The notes below the pieces were generated by a model, which did not search any database, was not told the DNA's origin, and was given only the letters and a program-made list of their open reading frames with translations. A stretch of 45,265 bases of DNA from JBFHES01 sp041584015. GTDB lineage: Bacteria; Bacteroidota; Bacteroidia; Bacteroidales; M50B96. Made by a program: the position numbers and the translations under genes. This document shows positions 1-9,408 of the stretch, piece after piece (the first letter of the stretch is position 1; each line of letters starts with the position of its first letter). Where the stretch lies: assembly GCA_041584015.1 (NCBI GenBank), contig JBFHES010000005.1:1-45265 (forward strand), given 5' to 3'.

Positions 1-3000
1 AATGCATTTGTACTATCACTGCTTACTTTGTTGTTTATCGGACTTAGTATCTTTGTTTATCAATATGCAAAAAGTTCTATATCAAAGCGTAATAGCCTAA
101 GAGTTCAAGCTCAGATAGAAGACTTTGTTGATATGTTTGATATGCATAATACGCAGAAGAATGAGGAAGTTAAGCACGATATGTTGGTGGCTTCTCATGT
201 TCTTTATAATGAGTTTGATGGTGAATTGAAAATTGATGAGAACCAGTATGTAGAATTTGATGCAGTTAATCAAATTACAAAAGAGCAATTTAAGGTTCAA
301 CTTGATTTGTGGACTAAAGGTAACTTGCAGCTACAGCACAATACAAGCGTTGTTGACAAAATATCTGAAGTTGGGCCAAAAACATCTACCATTTTTCAAC
401 GATTTGAGAAGGGGTATTTGAGGATTGCAACGAATGTTCGCAAAAATGATGGAACAAGGGCTACCGGCACTTTTATTCCCTTTGATTCGCCAGTTGTGCA
501 GGCCATTGAACGAGGAGAAGATTTTCATGGAAGAGCTTTTGTGGTGAACGATTGGTATTTAACCTATTATACACCAATAAAAGTAAATGGAGAAATTGTT
601 GGAATGTTTTATGTCGGCGAGCAGGAAAAGGAGTTGCAACTGATTAAAGAAAAGTTTTATAATAAGGAAATATTAAAAGCAGGTCATCCATTCATTATTT
701 CAAACGCCGAAGGTTTTAAAGGACAAGTAATTGTTGACAAATATATCGAAGGTGAAAATCTTCTAACAAGTGAGAATACAAAAAAGCTCGATTATTATCA
801 GGCTTTATTAAATGCATACAATAATGAAGAGCAAAACTTTACCATTCAATCTGAAGGTGGGAGCAGTGTTTTTTCGTTTGAAACACAATCACCAATGTCG
901 GAGAATCGTTTAGTTGTGTTTTTCGAATATTTTCCAGCGTACGATTATTTTATAGGAGTGGTTATTCCCAAAGATGACTTTATTACAACTCCCCTTAATC
1001 GCTTATTCTTAATGATATTGATGGTAATAACAGTTTTTACAATTATCTCCATTATTCTGGTAAATAGATTTGTTAAACGAATTGTTGATCAGCTAAAGCG
1101 TTCCGTTGATTCAATTGAACTTATATCTAAAGGTGAATTACCTGATAGTTTGGAATTGGTAGGAAATGACGAATTAACCGCCATTGCTTTGTCGCTAAAT
1201 AATTTGAGAGATAATTATAGTCGAAGTGCACTCTTCGCCCGTCAGGTTGGAGAAGAGAAATTTGATGAAGATTTTGAAGTGATAGGTGAAAAGGATCTCT
1301 TAGGTAATGCCTTGGTGAAAATGCGAGATAACCTAATTGACTTAACCCAAAAGCAAGCAGATGTTAGCTGGATACAAACAAGTACAAATTCACTAAATGA
1401 CTACTTAAGGCAAGATCAATCAATTAATGAGTTGTGCAATGGTTTGTTGGCTCATTTATCTGAAATGCTTGATTTCAAAGTCGGTACCATTTATATTAAT
1501 TATGATGGAATTTTAAAGTTGACAGGATCTTACGCCTATACGCATAGAAAAAGTAATTTGAATGAAATAAAAATTGGTGAAGGACTTGTTGGACAAGCGG
1601 CAATGGAGAAAAAGGCCATTGTATTTGATAATCCACCGGAAGATTATATGGTGATGCAATCTGGCTTGGGAGAGTCTAATGCCAAGCGCATTGTTGTTGT
1701 TCCTCTTGTTTATAAAGACAAGGTTATTGCTGTTATTGAAATGGCCAGAGCCCATACTAATGCTGATGAGCACAAAGTTGCGTTCCTTGAAAAGGCGAAA
1801 GAACCAATTGCAGTTGCTATTCAGTCTATGCTAGTGAGTGAGCAAATGCAAGACTTACTTGATGAATCGATAAAGCAAAAGAATGAGGCCGAACGAGCTG
1901 CACAAGAATTAGCAGCAAGTGAGGAAGAGCTGCGCCAGACGAATGAAATGATGGCCGAGCAAACAAATGCCCTGAAGCGATCGGAGTCTGACCTGCAAGA
2001 GCAGCAAGAAGAACTTAGAGTTACCAATGAAGAGTTGCAGGAGAAAACGCGCTCTATGGAGATACAGAGTGAAGAGGTCCGGAATAAAAATAATGAACTG
2101 GAAAAAGCTCAGGTAGAACTTGAGAAAAAGGCCCAACAGTTAGAGCAGTCAAGCAAATATAAATCAGAGTTTCTGGCTAACATGTCGCATGAGTTGCGGA
2201 CACCACTCAATAGTCTGTTGATATTATCACGCGATTTAGCAGACAATAGCGAAAATAACCTCTCAGCTGATGAAGTTGAGTCGGCACAGGTTATTTATAA
2301 CTCTGGAAACGATCTATTACATTTAATAAACGACATACTGGATTTATCAAAAATTGAAGCAGGTAAAATGCCAATTAATCTTGAAAGCTTTGATTTGAAC
2401 GATATAAAGTCGAAGGTTAAAATTTCATTTGAAAGAATGATGACAGAGAAAAAGTTGGAGCTCGGGTTTAAATTTGATTCTAATTTACCAGCGGAAATAA
2501 CAACAGATCCTCAACGTCTCGACCAGATCATCAAAAATTTAATGTCGAATGCGATTAAATTTACAAAAACAGGAAGTATAAATCTTGAGATTGAGCGACC
2601 TAAGAAAAGTGATTTGCCAGCAGAGTTTCAAGATAGTGCTGAAAACGTAATTGCAATTTCTGTGGTTGATACCGGTATTGGTATTCCGGTAAAAAAGCAG
2701 CAAGCAATTTTCGATGCCTTTCAACAGGCAGACGGAAGTACCTCAAGAAAGTTTGGTGGAACCGGATTAGGCTTGTCGATTACAAAAGAGTTGATACACC
2801 TTCTTGGAGGACAGGTTAATATTGAGAGTACCGAGGGTGTGGGGTCAAAATTCACAATCTATCATCCCATTAATAATACGCAAGAAAAGTTTGTAGAGGT
2901 GCATGAAAAAGTGTCTCAACCAATAAGTAATAAAGCAAATGATGGCGAGATAAGCATTGGCAAACCTGTGGTAAAAGTTAATGGTATTAACGGTACCAAC

Positions 3001-4254
3001 AACGAAAAACTTAATCTCGATCAATTGTACATGTCATTATCTAATGATAATATGCATTGGTTTGCTAATAAACGCACCATCTTAATTATTGATAATAATG
3101 AGCACACCATCAATAAACTTATAAAGCAGAGTCACGACAAAGGATTTAATTCGCTTGCAGCATTTTCATCCGCAGAAGGTTTTGAAATTGCACGCAAGTT
3201 TCAACCTCATGCCATTATGCTAAATGTACGTTTAAATGGAGGAGATAGCTGGGATCTGCTGGATAAGCTAAAAGTGGAAAAGGAAACAGCTCACATACCG
3301 GTTCATTTAATAGGTGCAGAAAACGAAAAACAAAAAGCTGATAATCAAGGCGCAATTGGATTGCTTTCGGAACCATTGAATGACTCAAAGCTAGAGAAGG
3401 CTTTGGTTGATATAGAACTGTTTATTAGCAATGCGTTTAACAAAATTCTAATTGTTGAAGATGATAAGAATTTGCGTCTAAGTATTCGAAAATTGATTCG
3501 ACGTCCAAAGACAGATATCTTAGAAGTTGCAGATGCAAACTCTGCTCTGGAGACGCTAAAAAATAATAAGATTGACTGCATGATCCTTGATTTAGGTTTA
3601 CCTGATATGAGTGGGATTGATTTACTTGATCTGATTAGAGATGACGAAAGCGTTGAAACACCGCCAACAATTGTGTATACCGGAAAGGATCTGTCAATCG
3701 AAGAAAATGACAAACTGCGCCAATACACCAATTCTATAATTATTAAAGGTGAACGTTCAGAGGAACGATTGCTAGATGAAACTGCCTTGTTTCTGCATAA
3801 GATCAAATCTGAAGAAGCGGGAGAAAGCAAGGTGACCAGTCAACAGGATTCGCATGTTTCGCAAAAGCGAGAAGGTATTTATACCGATAAAACCATGTTA
3901 ATTGTTGATGATGATATGAGAAATGTTTTTGCATTGTCGAAAGTGCTTAAGAATAAAGGGATGAATATAGTGAAAGCCTCAAACGGACAAATGGCGCTCG
4001 ATCAGTTAAAGAAACATCCTGAAATAGATTTCGTACTAATGGATATCATGATGCCAGGGATGGACGGATATGAAGCCATGAAAGAGATTCGAAAACTAGA
4101 AAAATATGCCAAACTGCCGATTGTAGCTTTAACAGCAAAGGCAATGAAAGGTGATAAGGAGAAATGCATTGCAGCTGGTGCAAACGATTATTTGTCGAAA
4201 CCACTTGATGTGGATCAGCTGTTATCATTAATGAGAGTGTGGCTTTATAATTAA
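1..4254 (+). CDS. Hybrid sensor histidine kinase, Cache-HAMP-GAF-HK-REC-REC-REC (5' partial)
   Basis: Membrane sensor kinase open from base 1, so the true start lies upstream. Numbering the first visible codon as residue 1, a membrane helix opens the fragment. It is followed by a Cache_3-Cache_2 type sensor (motifs RIATNVRKNDG, RATGTFIP, GMFYVGEQE), a second helix at about 335-358, HAMP, a GAF domain (about 455-610), a long coiled coil (about 615-715), HisKA with the phosphoacceptor His730 in MSHELRTPL, and HATPase_c with DTGIGIP and GGTGLGLSI. Three receivers follow. REC1 (bases about 3079-3420) is degenerate: Asn1075 stands where the phosphorylated Asp should be, and SEP replaces SKP. REC2 (from about 3442) and REC3 (from about 3889) keep the acidic pocket, Asp, Thr and Lys. 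A second hybrid kinase starts 21 bases downstream, so the two are probably co-transcribed. The ligand is unknown. Family assignment is secure. Confidence 0.93.
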   Translation, partial: NAFVLSLLTLLFIGLSIFVYQYAKSSISKRNSLRVQAQIEDFVDMFDMHNTQKNEEVKHDMLVASHVLYNEFDGELKIDENQYVEFDAVNQITKEQFKVQLDLWTKGNLQLQHNTSVVDKISEVGPKTSTIFQRFEKGYLRIATNVRKNDGTRATGTFIPFDSPVVQAIERGEDFHGRAFVVNDWYLTYYTPIKVNGEIVGMFYVGEQEKELQLIKEKFYNKEILKAGHPFIISNAEGFKGQVIVDKYIEGENLLTSENTKKLDYYQALLNAYNNEEQNFTIQSEGGSSVFSFETQSPMSENRLVVFFEYFPAYDYFIGVVIPKDDFITTPLNRLFLMILMVITVFTIISIILVNRFVKRIVDQLKRSVDSIELISKGELPDSLELVGNDELTAIALSLNNLRDNYSRSALFARQVGEEKFDEDFEVIGEKDLLGNALVKMRDNLIDLTQKQADVSWIQTSTNSLNDYLRQDQSINELCNGLLAHLSEMLDFKVGTIYINYDGILKLTGSYAYTHRKSNLNEIKIGEGLVGQAAMEKKAIVFDNPPEDYMVMQSGLGESNAKRIVVVPLVYKDKVIAVIEMARAHTNADEHKVAFLEKAKEPIAVAIQSMLVSEQMQDLLDESIKQKNEAERAAQELAASEEELRQTNEMMAEQTNALKRSESDLQEQQEELRVTNEELQEKTRSMEIQSEEVRNKNNELEKAQVELEKKAQQLEQSSKYKSEFLANMSHELRTPLNSLLILSRDLADNSENNLSADEVESAQVIYNSGNDLLHLINDILDLSKIEAGKMPINLESFDLNDIKSKVKISFERMMTEKKLELGFKFDSNLPAEITTDPQRLDQIIKNLMSNAIKFTKTGSINLEIERPKKSDLPAEFQDSAENVIAISVVDTGIGIPVKKQQAIFDAFQQADGSTSRKFGGTGLGLSITKELIHLLGGQVNIESTEGVGSKFTIYHPINNTQEKFVEVHEKVSQPISNKANDGEISIGKPVVKVNGINGTNNEKLNLDQLYMSLSNDNMHWFANKRTILIIDNNEHTINKLIKQSHDKGFNSLAAFSSAEGFEIARKFQPHAIMLNVRLNGGDSWDLLDKLKVEKETAHIPVHLIGAENEKQKADNQGAIGLLSEPLNDSKLEKALVDIELFISNAFNKILIVEDDKNLRLSIRKLIRRPKTDILEVADANSALETLKNNKIDCMILDLGLPDMSGIDLLDLIRDDESVETPPTIVYTGKDLSIEENDKLRQYTNSIIIKGERSEERLLDETALFLHKIKSEEAGESKVTSQQDSHVSQKREGIYTDKTMLIVDDDMRNVFALSKVLKNKGMNIVKASNGQMALDQLKKHPEIDFVLMDIMMPGMDGYEAMKEIRKLEKYAKLPIVALTAKAMKGDKEKCIAAGANDYLSKPLDVDQLLSLMRVWLYN

Positions 4255-4275
4255 TCAATCAATTTATTTCTGAAT

Positions 4276-5862
4276 ATGCAACAGAAACCTAAAATATTAA
4301 TTGTTGACGACAAACTTGCAAACTTAATCTCGTTAGAGCGTTTGCTGAAAAAGTTTGATGTTGACGTGTACAGAGCATTGTCTGGTAACGAAGGACTTAT
4401 GCTTACCATTGAACACGACTTTGCTCTTGCCATAATTGATATTCAAATGCCAGAAATGGATGGTTACGAGACGGTAACTTTAATGCGCGAAGATGAGCAA
4501 ACAAAATATCTTCCTGTGATTTTTGTTTCAGCAATTTTTAAAGACGATTATTATGTAATCAAGGGAATTGAAAGTGGAGCTGTTGATTTTATTACCAAAC
4601 CAATCGTTCCTGAAATTTTGATGGGCAAGGTGCAGGTCTTTTTAGATTTATTCATTCAACGAAAAAGGCTTGAGCTTGTAAATGATGAACTAAAAGCTGC
4701 CAATCAAAAAGCAGAATCATCCACCAGAGCAAAATCATTGTTTCTGGCCAATATGTCGCATGAAATACGAACACCATTAAATGGTATTATTGGTATGGCC
4801 GACATTATTAATTCAACTGAGCTTACCTTAGAGCAAAAGGAATATCTCGAAATAATTACCGAATCAGGTAGAAACCTACTAACAATAATTAATGATATCC
4901 TTGATTTTTCAAAAGTTGAGGCAGGACAAATGGAGCTAGAAGAAATTGAATTTTCGGTTCGTAAAACGGTTACCGATGTGGTTAAGTTATTAGCGTTTAA
5001 GGCTACTGAAAAGAACCTGTACCTGGAGTCTAAAATAGCTTCAGATGTACCCGACAATATGATTGGCGATCCTACAAGACTTAAACAGATACTTATTAAT
5101 TTAATGAATAATGCCTTAAAATTTACCTCGCAAGGTGGGGTTACGTGTAATGTTGAAATACTCTCAAATCAAGAAGGTATCTCAGAACTTAAATTCTCGA
5201 TTGTTGATACTGGACTAGGTATTAAGGAGGAAAATCAGGATAAGCTTTTTCAGGCATTCTCACAGGCAAATTCTTCGATTACCCGTACACATGGAGGTAC
5301 CGGACTGGGTTTGGCCATTTGCAAGAACCTTGTGCATTTAATGGGGGGAAGTATTAAATTTAAAAGTGTTTACGAGCACGGGAGTACATTTTACTTTAAC
5401 ACAAAATTGAAAAATAACGAAAAGCACATTAAGAAACTCGTAAACGGAAATGACGAGGCTGAATTATTTCATAAGAAGTTAAAAGTCCTTTTGGCTGACG
5501 ATAATCTCATCAATCAAAAAGTTGCATCAATTAGTATTAAGAACCTTGGACATACCGTGGATATTGCTGAGAATGGCGAAATGGCCGTTGAGCTGTTTAA
5601 TCAGAATAATTACGATTTAGTATTTATGGATATTCAAATGCCCATAATGGATGGCATTGAGGCTACCAAAAAAATACGGGAAATAGAAAAGGGACTGAGT
5701 GGCGATACTATGCCTGTTACAATAGTGGCATTAACAGCAAGTAATTCTGTAGAGGATCAACGTACCTTTAAGGATGCAGGAATGGATACCTATCTTGCAA
5801 AACCATTTAAGAAAGAGGATTTAAAAAACATACTTACCAATAGCAGCAAGGCCATTGCCTAA
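4276..5862 (+). CDS. Soluble hybrid histidine kinase, REC-HisKA-HATPase-REC
   Basis: 528-residue cytoplasmic signalling protein with no membrane segment. The N-terminal receiver has the DD pocket at 11-12, Asp55 in IIDIQMPEMDG and Lys in TKP. A helical linker leads to HisKA with His162 (MSHEIRTPLNG), then HATPase_c with DTGLGI and GGTGLGLAI. A C-terminal receiver follows, with Asp452 in VFMDIQMPIMDG and Lys in AKPF. All catalytic positions look intact, unlike REC1 of the upstream kinase. A receiver at the N-terminus means it can take phosphate from another kinase, plausibly the membrane hybrid kinase 21 bases upstream, and relay it to its own C-terminal receiver. That order is an inference from layout. 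No DNA-binding output domain is present and no Hpt protein is encoded nearby. Confidence 0.95.
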   Translation: MQQKPKILIVDDKLANLISLERLLKKFDVDVYRALSGNEGLMLTIEHDFALAIIDIQMPEMDGYETVTLMREDEQTKYLPVIFVSAIFKDDYYVIKGIESGAVDFITKPIVPEILMGKVQVFLDLFIQRKRLELVNDELKAANQKAESSTRAKSLFLANMSHEIRTPLNGIIGMADIINSTELTLEQKEYLEIITESGRNLLTIINDILDFSKVEAGQMELEEIEFSVRKTVTDVVKLLAFKATEKNLYLESKIASDVPDNMIGDPTRLKQILINLMNNALKFTSQGGVTCNVEILSNQEGISELKFSIVDTGLGIKEENQDKLFQAFSQANSSITRTHGGTGLGLAICKNLVHLMGGSIKFKSVYEHGSTFYFNTKLKNNEKHIKKLVNGNDEAELFHKKLKVLLADDNLINQKVASISIKNLGHTVDIAENGEMAVELFNQNNYDLVFMDIQMPIMDGIEATKKIREIEKGLSGDTMPVTIVALTASNSVEDQRTFKDAGMDTYLAKPFKKEDLKNILTNSSKAIA

Positions 5863-5952
5863 ATAGCTATATAACTTACCTGTCCAGTTGGGAAATTTGA
5901 TCTAGATGATAATTTCTTAAGTGAAATATATCACATTTTTATTCCATCGGCT

Positions 5953-5960
5953 TATATTTG
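5953..5960 (+). promoter_or_regulatory. Putative Bacteroidota -7 element for the nitronate monooxygenase-like gene
   Basis: TATATTTG matches the TAnnTTTG -7 box of the Bacteroidota primary sigma factor and ends 22 bases before the first ATG. No good TTTG lies at the expected upstream distance, so the call rests on this box and its position. Confidence 0.4.
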
Positions 5961-5982
5961 CTAAAGTTACCCACTTTAACAA

Positions 5983-6948
5983 ATGTGTCCTATGGAAAAT
6001 AAAATTACCCAACTCTTCAATATTCAGTATCCTATTATTCAGGGTGGAATGATTTGGTGCAGTGGATGGAAACTCGCAACTGCAGTATCAAATGCCGGAG
6101 GTCTTGGACTGATTGGTTCTGGTTCCATGTATCCAGATGTGTTTCGTGAGCACGTGCAAAAAGCCAAGCAAAATACCAATAAAGTATTCGGAGTAAATGT
6201 TCCTCTAATTTATCCAAACATAGAGGAGATCATGCAAATTATTATCGAGGAAGGAGTGAAGGTTGTGTTTACTTCAGCTGGTAATCCTAAAACATGGACT
6301 GAGCATTTGCATAGTCATGGTATAAAGGTAGCTCATGTTATTGCCAATAGTCGTTTTGCAGCGAAATGCGAAGCTGCGGGAGTTGATGCAATTGTAGCCG
6401 AAGGATTCGAGGCTGGTGGTCATAACGGAAGAGAGGAAACCACCACTATGTCGTTAATTCCTGCAACAGCTATGGCTACGAATTTACCGTTAATTGCTGC
6501 TGGAGGAGTTGGCACAGGGCGGGGCATGCTTGCCGCTATGGCACTTGGTGCGGATGGTGTGCAAATTGGAAGCAGATTTGCTGCCAGCAAAGAGTCTTCT
6601 GCGCATGATAACTTTAAGCAGGCAATTGTTGCTGCAGGCGAAGGGGCAACAAAACTTACCTTAAAGCAATTAATTCCTGTTCGACTTATTCGCAATGCCT
6701 TTCAGGAACAAGTTGAGGCCGCAGAAAAACGAGGTGCTTCTGTTGATGAACTTAAGGAGTTGCTTGGCAGAGGACGCGCTAAACAAGGAATGTTCGAAGG
6801 TGATAGTAATGAAGGCGAAATGGAAATTGGGCAGGTATCTGCACTCATTAATTCGGTAGCATCAGTTGATACCATTTTTAGTGAGTTGCTAACTGAGTAC
6901 AGAACAGCCTTGGATAGCCTGAAGAGCTGTAACCAGTTTGCAATCTAG
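5983..6948 (+). CDS. FMN-dependent nitronate monooxygenase / FabK-like enoyl-ACP reductase family protein
   Basis: 321-residue TIM-barrel flavoprotein of the NMO/FabK family. The N-terminus has the family signature YPIIQGGM; SNAGGLGLIGSG follows in the first FMN-binding loop. EGFEAGGHNG carries the conserved His found in both nitronate monooxygenases and FabK. LIAAGGVGTG and ADGVQIGSRF are the phosphate-binding segments. The family includes nitroalkane/nitronate oxidation and, for FabK, the last reductive step of fatty-acid elongation; sequence alone does not decide between them here. It is a single cytoplasmic domain of usual length. Two in-frame ATGs compete: 5983, used here, and 5992 (MENKIT), which may be the true start. 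The SRPBCC gene follows after 42 bases. Confidence 0.85.
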   Translation: MCPMENKITQLFNIQYPIIQGGMIWCSGWKLATAVSNAGGLGLIGSGSMYPDVFREHVQKAKQNTNKVFGVNVPLIYPNIEEIMQIIIEEGVKVVFTSAGNPKTWTEHLHSHGIKVAHVIANSRFAAKCEAAGVDAIVAEGFEAGGHNGREETTTMSLIPATAMATNLPLIAAGGVGTGRGMLAAMALGADGVQIGSRFAASKESSAHDNFKQAIVAAGEGATKLTLKQLIPVRLIRNAFQEQVEAAEKRGASVDELKELLGRGRAKQGMFEGDSNEGEMEIGQVSALINSVASVDTIFSELLTEYRTALDSLKSCNQFAI

Positions 6949-6990
6949 AGATAAATGGATTCAGTATATTATTAATTAAATTAACGCATT

Positions 6991-7530
6991 ATGAAAGTTT
7001 TAAAAAAAGTATTACTCATTCTGGTAATCATTATTGTAGGATTGTTGGTGGCGGCATTTTTTACAGAGAAGAATTACGCTGTGGAGAAAGAGGTTACAAT
7101 TAATCAACCAACGCAGCAAGTTTTCGATTATGTAAAGATGCTGAAAAATCAGGATAACTTTAGCAAGTGGGCAAGTATGGATCCGAACATGAAAAAAACA
7201 TTTACCGGAACAGATGGTACGGTTGGTTTTATTTCTGCCTGGGAAAGTGATGTTGATGATGTAGGAAAAGGTGAGCAGGAAATAATGATGATTGATGAAG
7301 GTAAACGAATTGAATTTGAACTTCGATTTTTTGAACCTTTTGAAGCCAAAGATATGGCATATATAACAACAGAGGGGAAAGGTGCCGGAACAATTGTTAA
7401 ATGGGGCTTTAAAGGACAAATGGATTATCCAATGAATTTAATGCTGCTGTTCATGGATTTCGAGGCCATGCTAGGAGATGATTTGCAAACAGGCTTAGAT
7501 AATTTAAAAAACGTACTAGAGTCAGAATAG
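6991..7530 (+). CDS. Membrane-anchored SRPBCC (START-like) family protein
   Basis: 179 residues. A strongly hydrophobic N-terminal helix (about residues 8-25) preceded by Lys residues forms an uncleaved anchor or signal sequence. The rest has the pattern of the SRPBCC / polyketide-cyclase-like fold: VEKEVTINQPTQQVFDYVKML at the start of the domain, a conserved Trp in NFSKWASMDP, central strands, and a long C-terminal helix (about 148-177) that closes the hydrophobic cavity in this family. The ligand cannot be inferred. It follows the nitronate monooxygenase-like gene by 42 bases, so they may be co-transcribed, and a strong hairpin terminator lies just downstream. Confidence 0.8.
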   Translation: MKVLKKVLLILVIIIVGLLVAAFFTEKNYAVEKEVTINQPTQQVFDYVKMLKNQDNFSKWASMDPNMKKTFTGTDGTVGFISAWESDVDDVGKGEQEIMMIDEGKRIEFELRFFEPFEAKDMAYITTEGKGAGTIVKWGFKGQMDYPMNLMLLFMDFEAMLGDDLQTGLDNLKNVLESE

Positions 7531-7561
7531 TTAGTTACTGGCGAAAGGTATTTATCATAAT

Positions 7562-7595
7562 AAAAACAGAGCATTACTTGTAATGCTCTGTTTTT
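7562..7595. terminator. Bidirectional intrinsic terminator
   Basis: Perfect 15-bp inverted repeat (7562-7576 and 7581-7595) with a CTTG loop. The arms end in A5 and T5, so the hairpin gives a U-tract in both directions. It separates the convergent SRPBCC and propeller genes. Confidence 0.9.
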
Positions 7596-7656
7596 ATTTA
7601 AATGAATAGGATGCATCTTTATCGTGCCTGAATTGTGTCTCGCTTAATGCGATTGC

Positions 7657-8931
7657 TTATTTTAGCTGGAAGCGAACCAAACGCAGCGGTACGCCCTTTG
7701 CTTCTTTTTTGTTTTGTAAGGCATAGATATAGCCATCATGAAATACCATCTTATCTGAATTTATCTGCAACTCATAATCCTTACTTTCGAAACTACTCTT
7801 GCAAATAAATGTTCCTTTATCCTTGTATATCCAGACATTAAACACGTTAGCATTTTCTTCTTTTGGAAACTCGAAGAACAGTAAGTTATCATCGGAATCC
7901 TTTAGAATTGTTGAGAAGTACGGGATGGGAATTGGTTCGGATATTTTTGCTAAATCAGCTTCCATCTCACTGGTTATCTGTTTTATCGCAGTCTTGGTTT
8001 CTTCTTCATCTGCCCAGTCGGTAGAAAATACAAGTTTTTTCTTCTTCAGTTTGTCAATTGCCTTTTGTTGCATCTCACGTTGTTCTTCAACAGATACAAA
8101 ATTCGATGACCAGTCTATTTTGTCACTGGCAAGAAGATTTCCCTCAAGGTCGTAGGATTTTATTTCGCCAGTTGTTGGAATGGCAACAATTAATTTATTA
8201 TCGATAGTAGACAAAACCGGTGGTAATGCCACTCCAGTACTTTTAGAAAAGGGCATTGTTGTGAAAGAGAATGAACCTCTCTTTTCAAATTCATATTGGT
8301 AATTAAACATTTTGCACGATGTGTTTTTCTCACATCTATCGGTATAATGTTCCCAGATAATTTTTTCATCATTAGTATCATAATCTACTATGGCAACAAA
8401 ATCGCGAAATTTTTCGGCCCAAATTACCCAACCAACCACTGCAATTTTGCCGTTCGGTAAGGCAATCATCTGTCTGGTCATGTAATCGAGTGTTAATGAT
8501 TTTTTGAATGTTCCGTTTAAACCGAAGCAATTACAAATACCCATATTGTCAAGTCCGGTGAAAAATATTTCATTGTTTAGAATGCCATTAATGGGGTTTG
8601 ATTTCTTAAAGCGTTTCCCTTTGGAGTTTTTAATGCCAAACTCTTCTATAAATTTTCCATTCGGAGCAAAGCGGGTGTAGTAATTTTTATAGGCATGGCT
8701 TACAACAACCGATCCGTCTGATTGTACGATTAAGGATTTACGTTTGCCTATGTGTTTCTGCATCATTGTATCATAATAGGTCTCGAATATTTTATTCCAG
8801 TCGTTATCCTGAGCAAATGTATTATCTGCTACTAGTTGCACTGTTCCTTTCTTGTAAATGTCAATTAGTTGTTGAGTTGTACCTAATAGTGTGAAACAAA
8901 GAAGCAAATGGATGATTATTAGTTTTTTCAT
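7657..8931 (-). CDS. Exported beta-propeller-like protein of an ECF sigma operon
   Basis: 424 residues with an N-terminal signal sequence (about 1-19). The body has repeated short strand motifs typical of 6-bladed propeller proteins in Bacteroidota: SDGSVVVSH, RFAPNGKFIEEFG, ALPNGKIAVVG, TTGEIKSYDLEGNLLAS and DGYIYALQN. A charged, helix-forming stretch at about 279-331 interrupts the blades. Five cysteines (133, 135, 200, 206, 377) could form disulfides once exported. It is the last gene of a three-gene operon, 18 bases after the anti-sigma factor, so the sigma factor probably controls it. The fold is inferred from blade-like repeats, not from a diagnostic motif, and the role is unknown; envelope sensing or carbohydrate binding are possibilities. 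Confidence 0.65.
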   Translation of the reverse strand: MKKLIIIHLLLCFTLLGTTQQLIDIYKKGTVQLVADNTFAQDNDWNKIFETYYDTMMQKHIGKRKSLIVQSDGSVVVSHAYKNYYTRFAPNGKFIEEFGIKNSKGKRFKKSNPINGILNNEIFFTGLDNMGICNCFGLNGTFKKSLTLDYMTRQMIALPNGKIAVVGWVIWAEKFRDFVAIVDYDTNDEKIIWEHYTDRCEKNTSCKMFNYQYEFEKRGSFSFTTMPFSKSTGVALPPVLSTIDNKLIVAIPTTGEIKSYDLEGNLLASDKIDWSSNFVSVEEQREMQQKAIDKLKKKKLVFSTDWADEEETKTAIKQITSEMEADLAKISEPIPIPYFSTILKDSDDNLLFFEFPKEENANVFNVWIYKDKGTFICKSSFESKDYELQINSDKMVFHDGYIYALQNKKEAKGVPLRLVRFQLK

Positions 8932-8949
8932 GATATAGATTTTACGGGT

Positions 8950-9408
8950 TTAGTCAATTGTCTGGTGCATTCTTTTTCCATTTCCATCAAATACTTGAAT
9001 TTCAAATTCTTGTTCAGAGAAAGGTAGGTTAGCATCAAGTTGCTGATCCAACGTATTCAGCATTAGAAGATCGAACTCATCTGTTTTAGCTGAATATAGG
9101 TTATTGATAATGAATGCCAGAATGATACTGGCTGCTGCCAGCATGGTAAATAATTGTATAACCGAAGCTTTCTTTTTTCGAACAGTTAGCTTTGCTTTTG
9201 TTGGCGGAACAAAGACCGGAATGCTTTCAGGTTTTTGTAAATGTTCTTGAATCTTTGAGCGAATGTTTTCAGAAAGTTCAAGTTGTTGTTCGATAATCTC
9301 CTGACAATAAGAGCAACTTTCTATGTGAAGCTCCATAAGCTTCATTTCCTCTGAAGTATATTCCTTGTCTATATATTGCTGGATATCCAGCTCAAACGAA
9401 CATTTCAT
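8950..9408 (-). CDS. Anti-sigma factor with zf-HC2 zinc finger
   Basis: 152 residues. The N-terminal cytoplasmic part has the anti-sigma zinc-finger pattern His28-x3-Cys32-x2-Cys35, with Cys3 as a likely fourth ligand. One membrane helix spans about 83-104, after a basic KKKAS stop-transfer sequence, leaving a short C-terminal periplasmic tail of about 48 residues. Its start overlaps the end of the ECF sigma gene by 17 bases, which suggests translational coupling and stoichiometric production. The family binds and silences its cognate ECF sigma factor at the membrane until a signal releases it. No FecR-type domain and no TonB receptor is present, so the signal is not the classic SusC/FecA route. 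Confidence 0.85.
   Translation of the reverse strand: MKCSFELDIQQYIDKEYTSEEMKLMELHIESCSYCQEIIEQQLELSENIRSKIQEHLQKPESIPVFVPPTKAKLTVRKKKASVIQLFTMLAAASIILAFIINNLYSAKTDEFDLLMLNTLDQQLDANLPFSEQEFEIQVFDGNGKRMHQTID

Noticed and set aside
3345..3830. 161-residue minus-strand frame inside the hybrid kinase
   Set aside because: Ser/Ile-rich shadow of the receiver-coding sequence, fully inside a well-supported gene.
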